DNA of 64,000 nucleotides from contig CAZDEB010000007.1 of the NCBI GenBank assembly GCA_964504305.1, positions 134,195-198,194 of the forward strand. The letters are read 5' to 3'. The translations under genes were made by a program, and so were the position numbers. The notes beneath the pieces were generated by a model, which saw only the letters and a program-made list of their open reading frames with translations, did no database searches and was not told the DNA's origin. How positions within the stretch are numbered: the first letter of the stretch is position 1; the number at the start of each line of letters is the position of its first letter. Below, in pieces: positions 7,311 through 15,834 of this stretch. The stretch is from UBA11606 sp964504305 (GTDB lineage: Bacteria; Actinomycetota; Acidimicrobiia; Acidimicrobiales; Aldehydirespiratoraceae).

Positions 7311-8135
7311 TCAGCGGGCCTGACACGACGGACACCATGTGGTGGTTCGAGCGTCAAGAGACCGCGACCGCAGAATCGTGGCGCACCGCGGGCATGGTTC
7401 GCCGGCCCGGCCGTAGCAGAACAGCTCGTGCTGGTTGGCGCCGGTTTGGCCTTCGGAGTCGACGTAGTCGCGTAGTGTTGTGCCGCCGTGATCGAGCCCC
7501 GACTGCAATGCGGCACGAATCGCCACCACCAGCCGGTCGGCCCGTTCGCGAGATAGCCGCCGGGTAGCGGGGTTGATTTTGGCGTCCCATAGCGCTTCGT
7601 CGGCGTAGATATTGCCCACCCCGGCCACGGCTCGCTGACCAAGCAAGATGGTCTTGAGATGTCGATCGCGGCGTTGCACGAAGCGGGCAAGGTGCGCTCC
7701 GGTGAAGGCGTCGTCCCACGGTTCGGGCCCGAGGGCATGCAACGTGGGAATATCTCGATAGTCGGCGGCATCGACGTGATGGATTCGGCCGAACCGGCGG
7801 ATGTCGTGGAACGTAAACTGTCGTTCGTCGTCGAGTAGCCACCAAGCACGGAGATGGCTGTGGTCCAAGTCGACCCGCTCGCCGGGCTCCGACACCGCTA
7901 GCCGTCCGGTCATGCCGAGGTGGATCACCAATTCCTTGAGTAGGCCGTCGTCGTGGCGCAGCGAGAATACGAGGTACTTGCCTCGGCGTCGGATGGCCAC
8001 GACTTGGCCGTCTACGGCTTCGAGGGCGGGGGTGAACTTGTCGGACCAATGTGACCCCGCATCGACGATTACCGCGTCGATGAGTTTCGGTTCGAGCTGT
8101 CGGCGGATCGTTTCGACCTCCGGAAGTTCAGGCAT
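7311..8135 (-). CDS. mutM: Formamidopyrimidine-DNA glycosylase (Fpg/MutM)
   Basis: Bifunctional glycosylase/AP lyase that removes 8-oxoguanine and ring-opened purines from DNA. The 274-residue protein starts MPELPEVETIRR, giving the catalytic Pro2 and Glu3 after Met removal; an upstream frame extension to 8375 lacks homology and overlaps the divergent gene. The helix-two-turn-helix segment (GVGNIYADEALW) lies near residues 169-180, and the C-terminal zinc finger uses CYGRAGEPCPRC and CPSC. Length is typical. TACAGT lies 6 bases upstream, so the mRNA is probably leaderless. Confidence 0.95.
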   Translation of the reverse strand: MPELPEVETIRRQLEPKLIDAVIVDAGSHWSDKFTPALEAVDGQVVAIRRRGKYLVFSLRHDDGLLKELVIHLGMTGRLAVSEPGERVDLDHSHLRAWWLLDDERQFTFHDIRRFGRIHHVDAADYRDIPTLHALGPEPWDDAFTGAHLARFVQRRDRHLKTILLGQRAVAGVGNIYADEALWDAKINPATRRLSRERADRLVVAIRAALQSGLDHGGTTLRDYVDSEGQTGANQHELFCYGRAGEPCPRCATILRSRSLDARTTTWCPSCQAR

Positions 8136-8141
8136 GTCGAA

Positions 8142-8147
8142 ACTGTA
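8142..8147 (-). promoter_or_regulatory. -10 hexamer of mutM
   Basis: TACAGT on the minus strand, 6 nt before the mutM ATG. It shares two bases with the plus-strand hexamer of the divergent gene. Confidence 0.5.
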
Positions 8148-8151
8148 GGCT
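8146..8151 (+). promoter_or_regulatory. -10 hexamer of the unknown 402-residue protein
   Basis: TAGGCT on the plus strand, 9 nt before the GTG at 8161. It overlaps the mutM hexamer by two bases, so both promoters cannot be bound at once. Confidence 0.45.
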
Positions 8152-8160
8152 CGGGAGTTC

Positions 8161-9369
8161 GTGGAAGACTTGCTGGCTCCAATTGTTGATGATGCGCTCG
8201 TGCAGGCCGATGAGCTTCGCCACCTCGACGCCGTGCGCGCCGAGCTGTGGGCGAGCGACCTCGCCGCTCTGGCGGCCGAGACCGGCGACGATGGCATAAC
8301 CCGTCTCGTCGCCGCGATTCGCGAGGCTGGCAGTCCGGCGTCGGCGGCGGCTTTGTGGGCTCTTGATGCGGTCATCGATGGGGTCGACCTCGATGCCCCC
8401 TCATTTCAGCCGTCACCGGAGTGGGCCGACACTCTTGCGACCAGTCGTAGCGAGGGGGCTTGGTTGCTGAGCGAACGGCGTGGTCTGTCGGCGGCATTTC
8501 GCTTCGTTGACGCCTCCGATACCCGACACATCGTGGTGATCGACTTGGTGCCTGGCGAAGTCGAAACGCTGGGGGAAGTGACTGTCGGCCCCCACGATTT
8601 GCTGGATGTTCTCAGCGAGGAGGACGCCGGGATCGATCGTTCGACCGTCAACCCTTCGGGGTTGGCCGCACGGGTGGCTGATGCATTTCGGGCAACTATC
8701 GAACCGACCGCGTCCCTGGTCGCTGCTGGTCGCTTGCTCATGCTGCGGCTTTCGACCTTTGGTATCACCGGGCTAGTGCCGCCGGTCTGGAGCGACGGCG
8801 AGGTGCCGGCGCTGCCCGAGCGAGACCCCGAAGACGATGCTTACGCACTCGAAGTGTTGCATCGGGCGCTGGGTTCGATGGCTGTTGGGTCGACCTCCGA
8901 GTACGCCACAGCTGCCGCGGTGTTGCGCGACGCCGCGGCCATCGACGGTGAGGCTGCCCAATGGCTAGCGGCTTCGGTTGGCCCAGTCGACCTGCTCGAT
9001 GACGACGAGTCGGTGGCTTTGTCCGCTCTTGCAGCAGTGGTCGCGCCGCAGCGACTCGAGCCTTTGAGCCCCCAAGCCCGCAACGCCGTTCTCGAACTGG
9101 AGTGGGCCGACTGGTTGGGCGTCGTGATCGGTTTGGTGCGTGCTGGCCCGGGAACCCCGGCTGACCCCGATCATCTTGTCGACTTGATCAATCGTTGCCC
9201 CGAAGTAACGTCCACTATTCCCAAGAAGGACCGCCCTCGGGTCGCTTGGGCGCTGGCGGTGTGTACCGAGCTTTGGTCGGCCACAGGGGTCGTGTCCAAC
9301 GGTGCCCTCACCGACTTTGGGGTCGCCGCGCTGCCGTCAGCTCTCGACCTGGCGTGGCGCGCCCGCTAA
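8161..9369 (+). CDS. Unknown acidic protein, 402 residues
   Basis: Begins with GTG only 26 bases from the divergent mutM start. The protein is rich in Ala, Asp, Glu and Leu and looks largely helical, with no signal peptide or membrane span. The middle (residues ~95-150) is mixed alpha/beta (RHIVVIDLVPGEVETLGEVTVG). It ends in a tryptophan-containing helical region. No family is recognised. Its shared promoter region with mutM is the only functional hint. Confidence 0.65.
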   Translation: MEDLLAPIVDDALVQADELRHLDAVRAELWASDLAALAAETGDDGITRLVAAIREAGSPASAAALWALDAVIDGVDLDAPSFQPSPEWADTLATSRSEGAWLLSERRGLSAAFRFVDASDTRHIVVIDLVPGEVETLGEVTVGPHDLLDVLSEEDAGIDRSTVNPSGLAARVADAFRATIEPTASLVAAGRLLMLRLSTFGITGLVPPVWSDGEVPALPERDPEDDAYALEVLHRALGSMAVGSTSEYATAAAVLRDAAAIDGEAAQWLAASVGPVDLLDDDESVALSALAAVVAPQRLEPLSPQARNAVLELEWADWLGVVIGLVRAGPGTPADPDHLVDLINRCPEVTSTIPKKDRPRVAWALAVCTELWSATGVVSNGALTDFGVAALPSALDLAWRAR

Positions 9370-9419
9370 CCGCCGGCGACCTGTTCGGTCATCGAGAGCG
9401 CCAAGCCAGCGACTGGTCG

Positions 9420-10280
9420 TCAAGCGGGCGGCAGGGCAAACGCCGCGTCGAAGTACTCGGCGATATCCCGAAAATTCACAACCCCCAACGCTCGATTGGT
9501 TTCGTTGAGCAGCACCAAGTAGCGATGTCCGAGCTCGGCCATCAGATGGATGCCCTCGCTGATGGGCGTGTCGGGAGGAGCGGCGGCGATCGGGGTGGTC
9601 ATCCAGTGACCAACCAGTTCGTCGGTCAGATCCTCGACCCGAAACGCCACCTTGGAGAAGACGTCGTGTTCGGTGAATTCGCCAATAACAGCACCTCGCT
9701 CGTCGACCACCGAAGCAAGGCCGGTGCCGGCATCGAGCATTGCGTTGATGGTTTGGCCGAGGGTGGTGCTGGTCTCGACCAAGACCGGAACGCGGTGGGG
9801 GAGACCGTTGAAATCAACGAACAAGAGGTTGTGCTCGGGTTCGAGATCGGGGCCAACATCGTCGGTGGATTTCAAGAATCGCGACGCCAGCCGAACCAGG
9901 TCGTATTGGGTGATGTTGCCGAGAACGTCGCCCCATTGGGTGACGACAGGAAGGTTTCGGAACTGGTTGGCGTTCATCACCCGCAACGCATCAATTGCCG
10001 TCTTGTTGTCGCTGATGACCTGTGGGTGGGCGGTCATGAAGTCGTCAACCTCGGCGTCCCAGCGATCGGGCGCGGCTACCAGTTTGGTTGTCACATCGTG
10101 TTCGGTGAGGATGCCCGAAATTTCTCGCCCCCTCATCACTACGGCACAACTTTGCTGTTGGGCCGCCATGGCTCGCACCGCGGCCCTGACTGGGGTGCCG
10201 GTGGCGACAGTCACCTGCGACGAGAGCAACATGTCGGTCAATTGGAGCGACTCAAAGTGGTGGACGATGTTCGACGACAT
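9420..10280 (-). CDS. Protein of four CBS domains
   Basis: A 286-residue protein made of two tandem CBS pairs (Bateman modules). Repeats start near MLLSSQVTVATGTPVRAAVRA, FMTAHPQVISDNKTAIDALR, VLVETSTTLGQTINAMLDAG and WMTTPIAAAPPDTPISEGIH, each followed by a typical second strand such as SGILTEHDV or LGNITQYDL. CBS pairs bind adenosine nucleotides and regulate partners; no enzyme domain is fused, so it is a stand-alone sensor. The ATG at 10280 is preceded by GAGGTGATC, a good ribosome-binding site. Upstream frame extension is rejected because it runs into the divergent gene. Confidence 0.88.
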   Translation of the reverse strand: MSSNIVHHFESLQLTDMLLSSQVTVATGTPVRAAVRAMAAQQQSCAVVMRGREISGILTEHDVTTKLVAAPDRWDAEVDDFMTAHPQVISDNKTAIDALRVMNANQFRNLPVVTQWGDVLGNITQYDLVRLASRFLKSTDDVGPDLEPEHNLLFVDFNGLPHRVPVLVETSTTLGQTINAMLDAGTGLASVVDERGAVIGEFTEHDVFSKVAFRVEDLTDELVGHWMTTPIAAAPPDTPISEGIHLMAELGHRYLVLLNETNRALGVVNFRDIAEYFDAAFALPPA

Positions 10281-10358
10281 AATGATCACCTCAGGTCGAA
10301 GGTAGCGCATCGACCGGTTTCGTGTCGCCCCCTCCGAGCAAGCCTGCAAGACTGAGGT

Positions 10359-11132
10359 ATGGATTCCACCAGAGCCGCCGATATGGGCGAGCGCTTCAAA
10401 CAGTTGCACGAGAGCGGCACGTTCGTGATGGCCAACGTCGCCGACGCCGGTACCGCCGCGGCGGTTGTCGATGCCGGGGCGCCGGCAATCGCAACAACGA
10501 GTTCGGCCCACGCCCGCACGATCTTGCGCGACGACGCGGCGGGCGATGTAACCATGGAAGAACACGCACAACACACCGAGGTGCTGGTGGCAAGCGCCGA
10601 GGTCCCGTGCAACGTCGATGCCGAAAACGGCTACGGACATCAGCCCGAAGACATGGCTGCTGCGGTGGTACGGTTTGCCGCTACTGGCGCGGCCGGCATG
10701 GGCATCGAGGATTGGTCGGGTGATTCTGAAATCGGCCTCTACGACCGGGCGTTGGCCGTTGCTCGTATCGAAGCCGCGGCCGAGGCCGCGAACGGGCTGG
10801 ACCGGCCGTTTCTCATCACAGGACGTACCGAAATCCTGCTTTACGACCTTGATGGGGGAATGGCCGAAACCCTGGCCCGCCTTCAAGCGATGGCCGAGGT
10901 CGGGGCCCACTGTCTCTATGCGCCGGGTACTTGGGAACTGGACTCGATCAAAACGGTGGTCGACGAGGCCGGCGGTCCGGTCAACGTCTTGGTCCCTATC
11001 GGTCGATCCGGCTTGGCGATTCCGGTCGATGATTTGGCCGAGGCCGGCGTGCGCAGGGTAAGCGTGGGTGGCTCGCTATACGGCGCGCAGGTGAAATATG
11101 CCGCGGCTTTGATAGCCGACAGTCTCGCTTAG
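10359..11132 (+). CDS. Isocitrate lyase/PEP mutase-family enzyme
   Basis: A 257-residue TIM-barrel enzyme of the PEP mutase/isocitrate lyase superfamily, which makes or breaks C-C or C-P bonds of oxyacids with Mg2+. The block NVADAGTAAAVVDAGAPAIA, the metal site NVDAENGYGHQPEDMA, and GAAGMGIEDWSGD match the superfamily. It lacks the KKCGH active-site loop of true isocitrate lyases, so a lyase or hydrolase such as an oxaloacetate- or methylisocitrate-lyase relative is more likely. The short length fits the stand-alone PEP-mutase-like subgroup. Confidence 0.85.
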   Translation: MDSTRAADMGERFKQLHESGTFVMANVADAGTAAAVVDAGAPAIATTSSAHARTILRDDAAGDVTMEEHAQHTEVLVASAEVPCNVDAENGYGHQPEDMAAAVVRFAATGAAGMGIEDWSGDSEIGLYDRALAVARIEAAAEAANGLDRPFLITGRTEILLYDLDGGMAETLARLQAMAEVGAHCLYAPGTWELDSIKTVVDEAGGPVNVLVPIGRSGLAIPVDDLAEAGVRRVSVGGSLYGAQVKYAAALIADSLA

Positions 11133-11173
11133 CCCGCTGCCTACTACCCACGACCCCCTAGCCAAGCCAAAAC

Positions 11174-11223
11174 GCGAGAAGAGGGGACCCCGGTCCGAAT
11201 AGACCAAGATCCCCCCTTCTTCG
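11174..11223. terminator. Imperfect inverted repeat between convergent genes
   Basis: CGAGAAGAGGGG pairs imperfectly with CCCCCCTTCTTCG across about 25 bases, with small bulges. It lies between two converging genes and could end transcription from both sides; the T-run is weak. Confidence 0.4.
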
Positions 11224-11230
11224 AGCTTTG

Positions 11231-11539
11231 TCAGCCTCGGGCGAAGCCCTTGCCTACCGCTTCTAGGACCTTGTCCTTGAGCGGAATGCAGGCAACGATT
11301 ACCGCGCCGTTGACGACGACACCCATCCAGTCCGAGCGCATGCCTCCGGTAAAGCGTTCGACGACGCTGATGTCAAGCAGCCAAATCATGCCGATCGAAA
11401 TAGCGACGTCGAGATGGCCGCCGAGTACGGGGATCGAGCGGATCGCGCCGAGCCCCAAAGTGTCGATCACAGTGTCAAGCACACTAGAGACGGCTCCAAG
11501 AGCCATCGCCAAGACAATGAGCGATGCAACGATGTACAT
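11231..11539 (-). CDS. Small membrane protein, unknown function
   Basis: 102 residues from the ATG preceded by GGGAGAAAACC (ribosome-binding site); the longer frame to 11749 is unlikely because it crosses the upstream promoter region. Hydrophobic segments lie at about residues 2-24, 37-57 and 71-85, so two or three membrane spans are likely. The C-terminus is basic (KDKVLEAVGKGFARG). No family recognised. Confidence 0.6.
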   Translation of the reverse strand: MYIVASLIVLAMALGAVSSVLDTVIDTLGLGAIRSIPVLGGHLDVAISIGMIWLLDISVVERFTGGMRSDWMGVVVNGAVIVACIPLKDKVLEAVGKGFARG

Positions 11540-11747
11540 GGTTTTCTCCCTCTGGCCTGCATAGGCAGGCGGATGTTTTGTTTTTCGCGCTGAGCCCCCT
11601 GCCCAGCGTGAATCAGCACTAAGACTCCCGAGTGTCGGCATCGTTACATTTTCATTGGCGCAAGGTGCGCCTATCAAAATGTGTCCGACAACGCACCGAT
11701 CGAATCGTCCGCTACCGTGCGCGTGACCTGAACGAAGAGGAATCCTC

Positions 11748-12257
11748 ATGTTTTTGAAACGTCGGCGGGGTTACGTGGCGTCCGGGTTGGTGCTGGCACT
11801 GACCGTTTCCGGTTGCGGTTCTGACGACCCAAAGACGACCTCACCCGAAAACAATGTGGCGGTTCAGCCGAGCATGAGCCTTGCCCAACAAGCCACGTCG
11901 ACCACCATCGAAGCCCCGGTCACGACCGTGACGCTTCTACCCGCAAATCAAGGAGGCCCGATTGTGGGAACCGGCGAGATCGACCCCGGACTTCAGCCAT
12001 TCATCGAAACGGCGGCCGTCGACTTGGCCGAACGCTTATCGATGTTGGTCACCGACATCGTTGTCGAGTCGGCGGTGTTGACGGTGTGGGCCGATACGAG
12101 CCTGGGCTGCCCAGACCCGAAACTGATGTACGCCCAAGTCCTAACCGACGGAGCAGCCATTGCTCTCAACGCCGGTGGCACAACCTACTGGTATCACTCC
12201 GGTGGTACGCAGGGACCGTTCTTGTGTGAAAGTCCACTGCGTACCACCGTTGAATGA
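11748..12257 (+). CDS. Secreted lipoprotein, unknown function
   Basis: A 169-residue lipoprotein: basic start, hydrophobic core, and lipobox VSGC at about residues 20-23, then a Thr/Ser-rich linker. The C-terminal domain (VWADTSLGCPDPKLMYAQVL, then YWYHSGG and FLCES) matches a small domain common in actinobacterial and cyanobacterial secreted proteins, with two cysteines that may pair. Ribosome-binding site GAAGAGGA precedes the ATG. Converges with the subtilase gene. Confidence 0.72.
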   Translation: MFLKRRRGYVASGLVLALTVSGCGSDDPKTTSPENNVAVQPSMSLAQQATSTTIEAPVTTVTLLPANQGGPIVGTGEIDPGLQPFIETAAVDLAERLSMLVTDIVVESAVLTVWADTSLGCPDPKLMYAQVLTDGAAIALNAGGTTYWYHSGGTQGPFLCESPLRTTVE

Positions 12258-12263
12258 TTGCGA

Positions 12264-15215
12264 CTAGCCAGCTACCTCCACGAGGGTGAAGCCGATCGGG
12301 CCGGTTGCGTCGTTGTGCGACACCGCTCCCAGATAGTCGGCGCCCGGCGCGAGGCCGGCCCAGCTCAGATCAACAGATGCGGTCGCCCCCACCGTTGCCG
12401 CGGCGGGTGCCGCGTCGATCGTGAGGCTGCCGCCGCCGGTTGACGGAACCGTCCAAGTCGACAGGTCATAGGTCGAGTCGGGCCCAACTGTTGCCCAGCC
12501 CTGGATGTAAACGCTCCAGACCCCTGCCGCTGGCAACGGAATGTCTATGAGCTCGTCGGTCCCGCCGGCCGTGCTCGCGCCGTAGAACGCCCCCGACGGG
12601 TCGAAGACAAACACGTCGAGGTCGGCGTTGGCCTCGGTTGATCCCGGTGGCAACGCCAACCGGAAGTAGCTAGCTCCGGTCAGGTCGAAGGTGTGCAGGT
12701 TGGAGAAACCATCAGCGGGGCTGAAGTTCTGATCCGGGTCCTGCACCACGGTGTCGGTGGTGATTGCCGCGGCAACCAAACCGTTGGCCGCGGCCGAGTA
12801 AACACCGGTGTAGCCGAAGGTGACGGGAATGCTGGCGGTCCCAGCAGCCCCGGAGCCGGTGATGGCCGAAGGTGCATCAAACAACGACGCACGAACAGCG
12901 ATGGGGCTGAACACCTTGTAGCCGCCGCCCTTCCAGGTCAGCGAACCGAACTCCCAGGCGCCGATCGTGGCCGTGCCATCGTTGGTGATGGTGACTTCGA
13001 AAGTAGCGCTTTCGCCAGGAGCTAGAACCAACTGAGCTGGGCTGACCGAGACGGTAAAGCCTGGAGGGGCTTTGACCTTGGCTTTGTAGGTGTGCGGAGC
13101 GTCAGCGACGCTGGTGACGGTACGAACAACGGTTTGGGAACCAGCCAGTTCGCCGATGCCGATCGACGGCACGTTGAGGTCGCTGCCGTCGCTCGGAACA
13201 CCGATTGAGTCGAGGAATCCACAGAAACCGGCCGAGACCACACCAGCATCAGTACCGCAAAGGAACCCGACGTACTCGAAGAAGCCGGCGTCGTAAACCA
13301 GTCCGGGTTCAAACATCGAACCCTTCTTGTTGACTCGGCCCGGGTCGAGATGACCGGCGCCCATCGAGAATGGGGTGGCCTGGCTGACCCGGTCGTTGTC
13401 GACGACGTCTTGATCAGACGTGGTCATCATGGCCGATTTGGCCATTGCCGGTGACCAGTCGGGGTGGACTTGGTCGAGCAACGCGAACGCGCCGGCAACA
13501 TGAGGACTCGACATCGAAGTACCGGCAATAGCCATGAACATCTCGCCGGGCACCGATCCCGCATCGACGGCGGGGGAGCCGGCGGCGAGGATCTGCACCC
13601 CGGGAGCGGTGATGTCGGGTTTGATCAGATCAGAGCTCGACGGGTTCTCGCCCCGTGACGAGAAGATCGCCATTGACGGTGCGGCTTCCCAGTCCTCGGT
13701 TTCGCCGGTTTCGATGGTGGCCGTCGGCGCCGTAGCGGTTGCGAGGTAGTCGAGAACTGCGAGGCCTTCGGTGAGGTCGACGTGAACGGCCGGCACCCAG
13801 TGGGTGTCGGTGAACAGGTTGTCGTCATCGCTGTTGTTGTAAAGGATCATTCCGGCGCCGCCGGCCAGCGAAACTGCGTAACCCTTGGCGGCGCGCCCGA
13901 TGGCTCCTCGTCGACAAACAACGATCGACCCGGCCACGACAGCAGGATCAAGCGTGCCAGGCAAACACAAATCGCCACCGGCGGTGGCGGCGTCGACAAG
14001 TGGTAGCTCGTCTTCGATCCCGAGGGTGACCGATGCGCCTTCGAGCTCTTCGCCGTTGCCGAGCTTTATCTCGGCGCTGAAGAACCGTTCCTGTGTGCTG
14101 GCGCCCACCGAGGTCACCCAAGGGGTGTCGGCGGGGCCGCCGATGGTGGCGGCTCCCGGACCGCTGTTGCCAGCCGAGGTGGCCACGTGCACGCCGGCGT
14201 CGGCGGCGAACAAGAACGCGATGGCATCACTGCTGCCGATGTTTGCGCCGCCACCAACGCTGTAGTTGATGACATCGACGCCGTCAGCCACGGCTTGGTC
14301 GATGGCGCTGACGAGGTCGGAGGTGAATCCGCCGAGTTCGCCGAGTCCCTTGTAGGCAATGATTCGAGCATCAGGAGCGATACCGCTGATCTCACCGAGT
14401 TCTTCGCCGTACATCGAGGCTTCGACGTCGGCATTGCCGGCCGCGGTCGAAGCGGTGTGGGTGCCATGACCGTTGTCGTCTCGGGCCGAGTCGAACTCGC
14501 CGGGGAACGCACCGATGAGAGCTCGGTAGGTGCCAAGCATCTGACGGGCGCCAATGAGCTTGTTGTTGCATGTGAAGGCAACGTCGCGCGGGTCTTGGGC
14601 GGTGTTACCGAAGTTGCAAAGTGGGTTCTCCGGGGTGTCCTCGAGCACAAGACCAAGGTCGGAGTAGCCAGTGTCGGCGAAACTCGGGTGCTCTGGCCAG
14701 ATCCCGGTGTCGATCACGCCAACGATGACGTCGGTGCCAGTGACGCCGGAGGCGTAAGCGCCTTTCTTCCCGGTGAGTCCGAGGAACTTGCCGCTCGAAT
14801 CGGTCTCAATTTGGTGGAGTTCGTCGGCCATGACCAAGGCCACACCGTCCTGGGACGCAACCGAAACGGCTTCGTCGTGAGTCAGGGTGGCGGCAAACCC
14901 GTTCACCGCGTTGGTGAAACTTTGGATTTTGTCGGTGCGGTTTGCGCCAGCCGCTACGAGGAGATCGCCGTGCGACTTGCTCATCGCGTCGGCCATCGAT
15001 TCGGCTTGAGCCGAGGCGAGGTTGTCGGCGCCAACAGTGCTGACCAGAGGGTCTCCCTTGAGCACGACGATGTAGCTGCCGGTATCGCTGACCGGCACAT
15101 CCTTCGTGTCGTCGGGCTGGACGACCTGAACCTCTCCCGCCGCGGCCGGGCTGATCGCCAAGCCAGATATTGCCGCAGCCAGCGCGACAAGAATATGAAG
15201 AATCTTGCGATTCAC
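12264..15215 (-). CDS. Secreted subtilisin-like (S8) serine protease with PA domain
   Basis: A 983-residue exported protease. Residues 1-26 are a Sec signal peptide; a propeptide inhibitor (I9) follows, containing SYIVVLKGDPL and FTNAVNGFAATL. The catalytic triad is visible as Asp in GVIDTGIWPEHPSF, His in NGHGTHTAST and Ser in GTSMSSPHVAG. A PA (protease-associated) domain is inserted between His and Ser (LCLPGTLDPAVVAGSIVVCRRGA). After the catalytic domain come an Fn3-like domain (GFTVSVSPAQLVLAPGESAT) and a C-terminal region (QNFSPADGFSNLHTFDLT onward) resembling a pre-peptidase or beta-sandwich module. GTG start with GGAGGTAGAGA upstream. Probably secreted for nutrient protein breakdown. 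Confidence 0.93.
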   Translation of the reverse strand: MNRKILHILVALAAAISGLAISPAAAGEVQVVQPDDTKDVPVSDTGSYIVVLKGDPLVSTVGADNLASAQAESMADAMSKSHGDLLVAAGANRTDKIQSFTNAVNGFAATLTHDEAVSVASQDGVALVMADELHQIETDSSGKFLGLTGKKGAYASGVTGTDVIVGVIDTGIWPEHPSFADTGYSDLGLVLEDTPENPLCNFGNTAQDPRDVAFTCNNKLIGARQMLGTYRALIGAFPGEFDSARDDNGHGTHTASTAAGNADVEASMYGEELGEISGIAPDARIIAYKGLGELGGFTSDLVSAIDQAVADGVDVINYSVGGGANIGSSDAIAFLFAADAGVHVATSAGNSGPGAATIGGPADTPWVTSVGASTQERFFSAEIKLGNGEELEGASVTLGIEDELPLVDAATAGGDLCLPGTLDPAVVAGSIVVCRRGAIGRAAKGYAVSLAGGAGMILYNNSDDDNLFTDTHWVPAVHVDLTEGLAVLDYLATATAPTATIETGETEDWEAAPSMAIFSSRGENPSSSDLIKPDITAPGVQILAAGSPAVDAGSVPGEMFMAIAGTSMSSPHVAGAFALLDQVHPDWSPAMAKSAMMTTSDQDVVDNDRVSQATPFSMGAGHLDPGRVNKKGSMFEPGLVYDAGFFEYVGFLCGTDAGVVSAGFCGFLDSIGVPSDGSDLNVPSIGIGELAGSQTVVRTVTSVADAPHTYKAKVKAPPGFTVSVSPAQLVLAPGESATFEVTITNDGTATIGAWEFGSLTWKGGGYKVFSPIAVRASLFDAPSAITGSGAAGTASIPVTFGYTGVYSAAANGLVAAAITTDTVVQDPDQNFSPADGFSNLHTFDLTGASYFRLALPPGSTEANADLDVFVFDPSGAFYGASTAGGTDELIDIPLPAAGVWSVYIQGWATVGPDSTYDLSTWTVPSTGGGSLTIDAAPAAATVGATASVDLSWAGLAPGADYLGAVSHNDATGPIGFTLVEVAG

Positions 15216-15392
15216 TCTCTACCTCCACGTTGAGGGGACGTCACGCTCCGCACGATGGCCCCCAGTTGATTTCACCGACCGTAGATGCTTGGCCATTGGC
15301 CAACCAAGTGAGACCACACAGAGTGAGAATCCGCCAACAACGCAGCTTTGGCGGTCACGCTCAGGACTGGATTCGCAGCGGGACGGGGGCAG

Positions 15393-15788
15393 ATGACGAA
15401 CAGGGCCGACAAGTTGGCGAGGTGGTCAATCGAAGCGCTGTTTGCCAACCGTTACGACGAGTGGGCCGCAACCCTTGATGACTACGTCGTGCTCGATGAT
15501 CGTCGGCTGAGTTCGGCGCAGGTTTTCGTCGGCAAACGAACCGTCATCGAGGAGTTTGGGAGAGGCGCCTACGGGGCACTCGGGCCCCGGCGAGAATCGC
15601 GGGTCGATACGGTTACGTGTCGCGGCGAAAATCTGGTTCTGTTGCGAGGCACAAACACCGTGGCCGATTCGATTGTCTACGGCTGGATGAGTATCGATCG
15701 TGTCACGCCATCCGGGCTCGTTGACCTGATCATCTTGTTCGATTCCGACGCTCACGACGAGGCCATCACCCAACTCAACGACCTCTAG
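15393..15788 (+). CDS. Possible NTF2/SnoaL-like protein
   Basis: A 131-residue protein starting at the ATG in GCAGATGACG; a GTG start at 15348 is also possible. The helix-rich N-terminus (ARWSIEALFANRYDEWAATL) followed by short beta segments (DDYVVLDDRR, VDTVTCRGENLVLLRG) fits the NTF2-like fold used by ketosteroid-isomerase and SnoaL-type proteins. Function and substrate unknown. It lies 46 bases upstream of the topoisomerase A gene, which seems to have its own promoter. Confidence 0.5.
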   Translation: MTNRADKLARWSIEALFANRYDEWAATLDDYVVLDDRRLSSAQVFVGKRTVIEEFGRGAYGALGPRRESRVDTVTCRGENLVLLRGTNTVADSIVYGWMSIDRVTPSGLVDLIILFDSDAHDEAITQLNDL

Positions 15789-15821
15789 TCAACCCTCCCC
15801 ATCGGTGTCGGTCGGTTTGGC

Positions 15822-15827
15822 TACGGT
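15822..15827 (+). promoter_or_regulatory. -10 hexamer of the topoisomerase A gene
   Basis: TACGGT ends 7 nt before a GTG at 15835, matching the spacing of other leaderless genes here and supporting that GTG as the start. Confidence 0.45.
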
Positions 15828-15834
15828 CAGCGAT

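Noticed and set aside
7311..8375. Longer Fpg frame with 80 extra N-terminal residues
   Set aside because: Fpg needs Pro as residue 2 (MPELPE), and the -10 hexamer lies directly before that ATG.
9195..10355. 386-codon plus-strand ORF opposite the CBS-domain gene
   Set aside because: Shadow frame; the minus-strand protein has four clear CBS repeats and a ribosome-binding site.
14187..15233. Long plus-strand ORF opposite the subtilase
   Set aside because: It is the antisense shadow of a clear protease gene; high-GC DNA gives long open frames on the opposite strand.
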